NCBI GenBank assembly: GCA_043802125.1
Contig: JAZDLG010000051.1
Span: 1 to 14,785, forward strand
Direction: 5' to 3'
DNA from: Phelpsiimicrobium sp043802125
GTDB taxonomy: Bacteria > Omnitrophota > Gorgyraeia > Velamenicoccales > Velamenicoccaceae
Length of the DNA: 14,785 nt
In this document: one piece after another, positions 8,601-12,677 of the stretch
Position numbering within the stretch: position 1 is the first letter of the stretch
Layout: the number at the start of each line of letters is the position of its first letter
The notes under the pieces: generated by a model
Database searches by the model: none
Told to the model about the DNA's origin: nothing
What the model saw: only the letters and a program-made list of their open reading frames with translations
Position numbers and translations under genes: made by a program

Positions 8601-8721
8601 CCTGCGCAAGAGTAAAACTCACATCTTTTAACGCCCAGATCTCATCCCAGGAGACCTTTCCGTCTCTTATGAATTTGATACGATACTTTTCCCAGACATT
8701 GCGGAATTCAACGATATTCAT
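5665..8721 (-). CDS. Wzt-type polysaccharide-export ABC ATPase with giant C-terminal extension (three modules plus coiled coil)
   Basis: Residues 1-235 are an ABC nucleotide-binding domain of the polysaccharide/O-antigen export class (Wzt, KpsT, TagH). It has Walker A GPNGAGKT (48-55), signature YSQGM (136-140), Walker B ILLID (156-160) and the switch histidine in VSHN (H193). The usual catalytic glutamate after Walker B is Asp161. It should power the permease encoded just upstream. Wzt ATPases are commonly 250-450 residues; this one has 1018. After residue 244 comes module A (about 245-440). A charged coil (about 456-575) of 14-residue units rich in Arg, Gln and Glu follows, then module B (about 583-795) and module C (about 814-1018). 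The modules share an N-terminal GR..LYY segment, an LT.G.G turn, a W-rich stretch and LPI.QIWT(F/Y) followed by GRL. In Wzt a C-terminal beta-sandwich domain binds the end of the exported glycan, so these modules may do likewise. ATG overlaps the permease TGA (ATGA). Confidence 0.92.
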   Translation of the reverse strand: MNIVEFRNVWEKYRIKFIRDGKVSWDEIWALKDVSFTLAQGEVLGIIGPNGAGKTTLLKLVAGSLVSDKGEVCVNGRVAQLMELGAGFNPEFTGRENIVFNAKMYGLDLDHNQACLDEVIAFAGLDRFIDAPVKCYSQGMYMRLAFALAIYADPDILLIDDILSVGDEEAQQKCLRKIYELKDKGKSIILVSHNMQMVARLCHHVILLEKGKIAYQGSCADDVVNYYLGVSGPEGQKAVAVKNKLKVVFNNGRMMIAFNDAIVTQGVGWDISFMLKDRNVRFFAHDLLWRLEPRGSREDRIIALGYDINGALLLTVDLIVGDGRLDVKVSAADEVIKELRSCFLLKSLYEGWVSGCQEGSFGFFLPQMGWHSVVSLDKKDRIAGIVPRSLGPDIPLMFEAFNDTSSIEIANTGVNEEARVVQLLSCEPGPLVFSVYVFDGRKSFDEAIAVQRGRYSRKRDEEQELQSRQEQERQVREERLERQEQEMRERQEQLTREEQKGREREESLLRQEQERQEREECLSRQEQEMQERHERLLRQEQDRQERLLSEQQEMQERHERLLCQQVEEKALWEKMRTLRCGPLKIFVDTNEKIVELYYYDELLTSGTGLFSNLLHCDQEQWFSSESAHWSAEKESDTEMVLTLDDASQIISQLWTFSLKEGRVLDLTIAMIAKEDIGLARHVVGLKIKSSYRYWQTQKEKGELLEETFIGDIIPVRFKDSKLFSVLLRSDMNEWPSLFFDVLLSREKQFLSLLKRKTKEGDEACAEFSRIVTSDEKIFSAGKHLLFEGRLFIGQDKVFEVGTKQNDLPRIVSDKVSLVFDDGRSRLYYDGLELTTGLGGYTSLRSGGIWHDSSRAFWQVKECSACRMVVVGEWVHLPIKQIWTYVLKDGRLSWGIEMEVYKGVALELMQTNIMLDPLYENWSVDGCAPQRFADDFSYDYDILPFRSWYGKSHQLIAGSSQRPKIIFEEHGANGVFRGIIENTDVVQSGRLLQYQQMKRQEVSAGLHKYFNGRLYVEVF
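7036..7320 (-). repeat. 42-bp tandem repeat encoding the ATPase coiled coil
   Basis: Seven consecutive units encode residues 468-562 of the ATPase. Six are 14 residues (42 nt), of the form RQEQEMQERHERLL. The unit at 538-548 (RQEQDRQERLL) has lost three residues. The units are similar at DNA as well as protein level, for example the recurring plus-strand words ttcctgttcctgg and gctcatgcctttcctgc, which points to tandem expansion. The encoded segment should be a long, highly charged helix or coiled coil between two globular modules. Confidence 0.9.
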
Positions 8722-9500
8722 AGTTTTTTCAATAATTGCGGTTCTTTAATAAGAAAAAACACATATCCGGCAATAGCGAAAAATATGGCGAGAATGAATG
8801 AAATAAAGAGCGTCAAAAAAGAAGGCGCCAGCCCTTTAAACAAGATGTCCTGATAAGCCAACACATAAAAAGTAACGGGGTTCCATAAACACACTCCGCG
8901 ATAAGGCCAGGCCAGCGAATCAATGGTATAAAATACTGGAGTGATCCAGAACCAGGCTGTCAACACCACGGTCAAAAGGTAAGACAGATCGCGCCAAAAG
9001 ATATTCACAACTGAAAAAATAAAACCCAGGCCCACGAGAAAAAAGAACTGGAGAACCATGATAAGTATTAAAAACGGCAGGACAAAAACAATGCCCGGTT
9101 TTATCCAGATAAAACATGGCAGCAAAAAAACAAGGCCAATAAGGAAGTTTAAAAAATTAGACGTGACAGCGGACATCGGGATGAACGCGCGAGGGAATAT
9201 CCCCTGCCTGAGTTCGGCTGCATGCGTAACAAAAGAACTTGTAGCTTCGCTCAAAGCACTTGAGAAAAAGATCCATGGCAGGAGCCCTGAGAGCACAAAA
9301 AACGTGAAGTGTTCTACATTTGTTTTAAAGACTTGGACAAAGACAAAACTGATACTGGCGGCCAGCAAGACCGGAATAGCTACAGTCCACCACCAACCAA
9401 GCGTGGAGCCGGAATACTTGGCCTTTAATTGCTTAAAAGACATATCCCGCAACACGGCCCTGTAACGCAAGATTTTTCCTAAACTATCCAAGAGATTCAT
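8718..9500 (-). CDS. ABC-2 type polysaccharide/polyol-phosphate export permease (Wzm/TagG-like)
   Basis: A 260-residue integral inner-membrane protein with about six hydrophobic segments, the size and layout of Wzm, KpsM and TagG permeases. A short amphipathic N-terminus (LRYRAVLRDMSFKQLKAKY) leads into STLGWWWTVAIPVL, the typical start of the first membrane helix. Near the C-terminus WNPVTFYVLAYQDILF matches the conserved NP....Y...L segment of the family. It should form the membrane pore of an ABC exporter with the ATPase encoded immediately downstream, whose ATG overlaps this gene's TGA. Substrates in this family are undecaprenyl-linked glycans or teichoic-acid-like polymers; which applies here cannot be read from the sequence. 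No clear Shine-Dalgarno precedes the ATG at 9500. The gene starts only 19 nt after comEC and begins the exporter/radical SAM block. Confidence 0.9.
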   Translation of the reverse strand: MNLLDSLGKILRYRAVLRDMSFKQLKAKYSGSTLGWWWTVAIPVLLAASISFVFVQVFKTNVEHFTFFVLSGLLPWIFFSSALSEATSSFVTHAAELRQGIFPRAFIPMSAVTSNFLNFLIGLVFLLPCFIWIKPGIVFVLPFLILIMVLQFFFLVGLGFIFSVVNIFWRDLSYLLTVVLTAWFWITPVFYTIDSLAWPYRGVCLWNPVTFYVLAYQDILFKGLAPSFLTLFISFILAIFFAIAGYVFFLIKEPQLLKKL

Positions 9501-9508
9501 CGTGATAC

Positions 9509-9537
9509 AGTTTAAATAGTTATTGGCGAGATTTCAA
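9509..9537 (-). promoter_or_regulatory. Possible sigma-70-like promoter for the exporter/radical SAM block
   Basis: On the minus strand TTGAAA (9532-9537) and TAAACT (9509-9514) are separated by 17 nt. The -35 is a close match and the -10 matches 4 of 6 positions. Transcription would begin about at the permease ATG (9500), giving a very short leader, in line with the missing ribosome binding site. It overlaps the last codons of comEC. The match is weak and unsupported by other data. Confidence 0.25.
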
Positions 9538-11028
9538 GTAAAAGCTGAACATGGACCTATGTAGGTTAAAAATGAGAAGAAAGCATGCGTACAGAGCAAA
9601 AACCAGCCAATGTGGAATGCTGGGGAACTCATGCGAAGCAAAAGGGATGCCGCAAAAAAAACCGTTTATTTTCAAAAGAAGGAAGATAAAAAACTCTACA
9701 GCCTGGGCTATCGGACGCGCCAAACACAAAGAGAAACTCCCCAGAGCTGTCAGAACGAATCCTGAGGTCACGACCAGCATGGCTAAGGGTACGATCACCA
9801 TATTAGCCGGGACCGTTATAATAGAAAAACTCCCAAAGACGCCCGCAAGCAAGGGGGCCGTACCTATCCAGGCGCACAGAGAAACAGAAAAATAACTTAT
9901 AACTACTTCCCAGGCTCTATTGATGCCGCGATGTCTAAAGATGCCGTTTATCTTTGGAAAAAGCCAGACAATAAAAAATACGCTTAAAAACGATAGTTGA
10001 AACCCGACGTTAAATAACGCCAGCGGGTCAAAAACCAATATTAAAAGAGCGGCCAAAGCCAAGCCATTATAAAAAATGGGATTGCGTTCTATCAAATAAC
10101 TGGACAAAAGGCAAATAGTCATAACAGTCGCGCGTACCACAGGGCTGGATGAACCGGTAAGAAAACAATAGGCTACCAAAAGCGCGACGGTAAGCAAAAA
10201 ACGCAGGGTCTTAGGTATCCTTATAGCTTTGAAAAATAGTAAAAAAATAAAGGCCAGAAGCGCAGTATGCGAGCCGCTGACCACCATGATATGCCAAGTC
10301 CCGGTCTTGACCATCATATCGCGCACCGGGCGCATCGCTTCACCCTGTTCTCCCAAAAGAATGCCTTCAAGGATGACCGCTGAAAACGTACCCACTGACG
10401 AAGCAATTGTATTTTTCATCCGGCGCTTCAGATCAAGACTGAGGTGTTTTAGGCCGTTCCCTTCTCTTCGGCCTATGCGTTCGGTAAAACCGTGTTTTTT
10501 GACGCTCAACACAGCCGGCCTATGAAGAGAGCCTTCAAGGATAAGCGCGTCGCCATAGTTAAGATCAAGCTTTTGATAACACTGCACAAAAACATCGCCG
10601 GAAACCTTATAGGTAAAAGCGTTTTTCTTTAATTCAAAAACATTAAACATAAAAGAGATCTTTTTGCCTGAGACATAAGGCTCAGAGATAACGATACCTT
10701 TGACCCGTACTACCTGTTTGGCAAACTGTGTTACGCGGACTATAGAATCAGGCGCCGGGGTTTGTGAATTTGCAAGCGTCATAGCGCCGATGCAAAAAGC
10801 GCAGGTAAATAAGAAAAAATGCGACCACCCTCTTTTTCTTAATAGGATAACCCCCATGGACACACAAATAAGGGATAGAGGAAAAATGATATAAAAAACG
10901 CTGGATTGAATTGTGTTGCGGCTGTATGACTCAAAGATAATGCCTGAGCAAAAGAATATCACCCACGGTACAAGGGGCGGCAAGCAAAGCTTCTCAAGCC
11001 GCTCAAGAATATATGTCCGGATACTCAT
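9520..11028 (-). CDS. comEC: ComEC/Rec2-family DNA-uptake channel protein, without the metallo-beta-lactamase domain
   Basis: ComEC forms the inner-membrane channel through which single-stranded DNA enters during natural transformation. This 502-residue copy has N-terminal membrane helices (about 20-90). Next is a soluble OB-like region (about 100-190: VRVKGIVISEP, then YGDALILEGSL). The Competence membrane domain runs from about 215 to the end. The family core is visible as GTWHIMVVSGSH (243-254, usually GL.H..A.SG.H), SSSPVVRATVM (293-303) and DPLALFNVGFQLSFLS (334-349). Full-length homologues of about 750 residues carry a C-terminal metallo-beta-lactamase-like nuclease domain. Here the frame ends at a normal stop after the last helices, and shorter ComEC proteins like this are known in many phyla. 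It shares an operon-like run with the comEA-like gene, separated by exbB and exbD. No strong Shine-Dalgarno precedes ATG 11028. Confidence 0.92.
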   Translation of the reverse strand: MSIRTYILERLEKLCLPPLVPWVIFFCSGIIFESYSRNTIQSSVFYIIFPLSLICVSMGVILLRKRGWSHFFLFTCAFCIGAMTLANSQTPAPDSIVRVTQFAKQVVRVKGIVISEPYVSGKKISFMFNVFELKKNAFTYKVSGDVFVQCYQKLDLNYGDALILEGSLHRPAVLSVKKHGFTERIGRREGNGLKHLSLDLKRRMKNTIASSVGTFSAVILEGILLGEQGEAMRPVRDMMVKTGTWHIMVVSGSHTALLAFIFLLFFKAIRIPKTLRFLLTVALLVAYCFLTGSSSPVVRATVMTICLLSSYLIERNPIFYNGLALAALLILVFDPLALFNVGFQLSFLSVFFIVWLFPKINGIFRHRGINRAWEVVISYFSVSLCAWIGTAPLLAGVFGSFSIITVPANMVIVPLAMLVVTSGFVLTALGSFSLCLARPIAQAVEFFIFLLLKINGFFCGIPFASHEFPSIPHWLVFALYACFLLIFNLHRSMFSFYLKSRQ

Positions 11029-11077
11029 AATTGGAAATATGAAAATTAGAAGTACTTGAGGGAGCTAGGAGGGGAAG

Positions 11078-11497
11078 TTACTTCTCTTCTTCTGCCGCTA
11101 TCTGCAGGCGCTCTAAACCGAGGCCGTTTAATACATCCAGAACGCGCACAACGTTTTTAAAAGCAACGAGGCGGTCCACCTGAATAAACACATTAATGTC
11201 AGGGTTGCTTTCTGACATCGCTTTTAATTGGGATTCCAGTTCTTTTAAAGTCACAACAGCGCCCTCTAAATACATAGGGCCTTCGCTGGAAAGCGTTATA
11301 GCGGCCACCTCTGTCTTCTGTACCGCGCCGGATACGTGTTTTGCCTTCGGAAGATTTACTTTAATATGTTTGGACTCCGTTTGATACATCAGGGGCGTCG
11401 TTATCATGAATATAACCAGCAACACCAGGATAACGTCCGTGAACGGCGTTATATTGATCTCGGATATTAAAGCCTGTTTTCTTGACTTTCTGTTCAT
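11078..11497 (-). CDS. exbD: ExbD/TolR-family biopolymer transport protein
   Basis: A 139-residue single-pass inner-membrane protein with the family layout. A short cytoplasmic N-terminus carries SEINITPFTDVILVLLV, the conserved entry into the membrane helix (about 20-38), with the proton-relay aspartate at D21. A periplasmic domain follows that contains VFIQVDRLVAF and VLDVLNGLGLERL. With ExbB it makes a proton-motive-force-driven motor. ExbBD energises TonB-dependent outer-membrane transport, while the related TolQR energises the Tol-Pal envelope system. No tonB, tolA, tolB or pal is in the window, so the partner cannot be decided; ExbD is the safer label for a short member of this kind. 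It lies 156 bp downstream of exbB, an unusually large gap for this pair, filled by two inverted-repeat structures. No good Shine-Dalgarno is visible. Confidence 0.94.
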   Translation of the reverse strand: MNRKSRKQALISEINITPFTDVILVLLVIFMITTPLMYQTESKHIKVNLPKAKHVSGAVQKTEVAAITLSSEGPMYLEGAVVTLKELESQLKAMSESNPDINVFIQVDRLVAFKNVVRVLDVLNGLGLERLQIAAEEEK

Positions 11498-11519
11498 GGC
11501 TGTGAAATAACCTAAATAG

Positions 11520-11577
11520 ATACCGCTACTAAACCGCTGCGCAGATTACACAACAATCTGCTTGCTAGTATCGGTAT
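11520..11577. repeat. Imperfect long inverted repeat in the exbB-exbD spacer (first of two)
   Basis: Three pairs of arms nest around one centre. ATACCG (11520-11525) pairs with CGGTAT (11572-11577), ACTA (11528-11531) with TAGT (11566-11569), and GCAGATT (11541-11547) with AATCTGC (11555-11561), leaving a 7-nt loop. The structure lies directly upstream of exbD in transcription order. It has no T-run on the minus strand, so it is not a standard intrinsic terminator. Confidence 0.7.
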
Positions 11578-11583
11578 TAATTC

Positions 11584-11649
11584 GCACAGTGACTTATGTT
11601 CACTGAAAATTCTCCTACCTGACGGTAGGACAAGCTATAAGTCACGTGC
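11584..11649. repeat. 66-bp inverted-repeat element with inner hairpin in the exbB-exbD spacer (second of two)
   Basis: Outer arms GCAC-a-GTGACTTAT (11584-11597) and ATAAGTCAC-GTGC (11637-11649) pair over 13 bp with one unpaired A. Inside, TCCTACC (11613-11619) and GGTAGGA (11624-11630) form a perfect 7-bp stem with a TGAC loop. On the transcribed strand the inner hairpin is followed only by GAATTTTC, a poor terminator tail. It begins 4 bp after the exbB stop. A REP-like or miniature repeat, or a processing/stability element between the two genes, are the likely explanations. Confidence 0.75.
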
Positions 11650-11653
11650 TCAT

Positions 11654-12268
11654 TTAATGCTTGGCTGTGATCAGGTCCATGACTTCAGACACGCATAACT
11701 CCATGTCCGTAATAAAATTATCTATCTTTTTTATAAAATAATTATAGGCTATGACCGCGGGAACAGCCACGGAAAGGCCCGCGGCAGTGCAGACAAGCGC
11801 CTCGGATATACCGTTGATCACGACGCTTATGCCGCCGGTGCCGACTACGGCGATATCGCGAAAAGCCCTTATGATGCCTAAAACAGTCCCGAAAAGGCCT
11901 ATGTAGACCGCGGTAGAACCTATGGTGCCGATTATACTCGTGTAGCGCTCTAACTTAGTCGTCTCAATGGCTATCTCGCGCTCCATGGTGTTGGCTATGA
12001 CGATATCGCTATGGCCGTGCAGTTTAAGCCCCGAATACACTACAGCGGAAAATGGCGTATTCACGAAATCGCAGATCTCTAAAGTCCTGTTGAGATTGCC
12101 TTTCTCTAACTCTTTCTTTATCCGTGTCATAAACTCCGTCCTCTTTATCATAGACCTCTTTTTGTAATAGAAGAACCTTTCAAAGATGACGGCGAGGGAT
12201 AGGACAGAACAGAATAAAAGAATGTACATCGTAACACCACCTACCTGGACCAGCTGCCATAAAGTCAT
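11654..12268 (-). CDS. exbB: ExbB/TolQ/MotA-family proton channel protein
   Basis: A 204-residue inner-membrane protein with the three-helix plan of ExbB/TolQ. There is an N-terminal membrane helix (about 12-34) followed by a long cytoplasmic stretch. The two C-terminal helices carry the most conserved family blocks: GTIGSTAVYIGLFGTVLGII (114-132) and ISEALVCTAAGLSVAVPAV (154-172). These helices line the channel around the ExbD helix dimer, and the complex couples proton flow to work across the periplasm. AGGAGG lies 9 nt before the ATG at 12268, the strongest ribosome binding site in the window. The ATG overlaps the comEA-like stop (ATGA), so translation is probably coupled. Its place between comEA and comEC genes is notable. 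TolQ is the alternative name; the partner system is not visible. Confidence 0.94.
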   Translation of the reverse strand: MTLWQLVQVGGVTMYILLFCSVLSLAVIFERFFYYKKRSMIKRTEFMTRIKKELEKGNLNRTLEICDFVNTPFSAVVYSGLKLHGHSDIVIANTMEREIAIETTKLERYTSIIGTIGSTAVYIGLFGTVLGIIRAFRDIAVVGTGGISVVINGISEALVCTAAGLSVAVPAVIAYNYFIKKIDNFITDMELCVSEVMDLITAKH

Positions 12269-12621
12269 ATTGTGTTTCCTCCTTGTCTTATAAACAGATA
12301 TTTCTCCAATCGCTTCAGTTTGGCGTCAGTTACGCCTCTGATATTTTTAAGTTCAGCCAGATCCTTGAATCCGCCAGGCTTGACCCTCGCGGCTATGATG
12401 GCATCTGCGGTCTTCTCCCCTATATCAGGCAATGCGACCAACTCCTGGCGCGTAGCCAGATTGATGTCCAAAGCCGCAGGGTCAGTCTTGCGCGAATATA
12501 TATCTATGAGACAGAAATTACAGCCCGTTGTCTTCTTCAAGACGCTTAAACCCAACCCCAGAATAAAAAGAAAAGACAGAAATAAAATGACCTTGCGTTC
12601 TTGAAGGGTGAGATGGATCAT
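12265..12621 (-). CDS. comEA: ComEA-like helix-hairpin-helix DNA-binding protein, membrane-anchored
   Basis: A small protein of about 118 residues with one N-terminal membrane helix (VILFLSFLFILGLGLSVL). After a spacer comes a (HhH)2 DNA-binding domain in the last 60 or so residues. DINLATRQELVALPDIGEKT gives the first hairpin and LAELKNIRGVTDAKLKRLE the second. ComEA is the envelope DNA receptor of natural transformation and passes DNA to ComEC, which is encoded three genes downstream. A CNFC pair sits just after the membrane segment. The start is uncertain. I prefer ATG 12621; two in-frame GTG codons at 12631-12633 and 12628-12630 would add three or four residues and have no better ribosome binding site. 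The stop overlaps the exbB start by 4 nt. Other small HhH proteins with no role in DNA uptake exist, so the name rests on the domain plus the neighbouring comEC. Confidence 0.85.
   Translation of the reverse strand: MIHLTLQERKVILFLSFLFILGLGLSVLKKTTGCNFCLIDIYSRKTDPAALDINLATRQELVALPDIGEKTADAIIAARVKPGGFKDLAELKNIRGVTDAKLKRLEKYLFIRQGGNTI
12278..12283 (-). promoter_or_regulatory. Ribosome binding site of exbB
   Basis: A perfect AGGAGG, 9 nt upstream of the exbB ATG, sits inside the last codons of the comEA-like gene. Most other genes in this run lack a clear Shine-Dalgarno, so exbB may be translated at a higher rate than its neighbours, as expected where ExbB outnumbers ExbD in the complex. Confidence 0.75.
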
Positions 12622-12677
12622 ATGGAACACCACAAATAATAAGATACAGTGACATCCTGCCGAAGTCCGCTGTTGAT

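Noticed and set aside
9520..11028. ComEC as a truncated pseudogene because it lacks the metallo-beta-lactamase domain.
   Set aside because: The frame is intact through all conserved Competence-domain blocks, ends at a normal stop close to the next gene, and ComEC proteins of this short form are known.
11046..11077. Purine-rich stretch and an AAGTACTT palindrome between exbD and comEC as a regulatory site.
   Set aside because: Too short and common by chance; no promoter pair or stable hairpin could be supported.
11613..11630. Perfect 7-bp hairpin as an intrinsic terminator after exbB.
   Set aside because: The transcribed strand continues with GAATTTTCAG, not a uridine run, and it lies within a larger symmetrical repeat, so a repeat element is the better reading.
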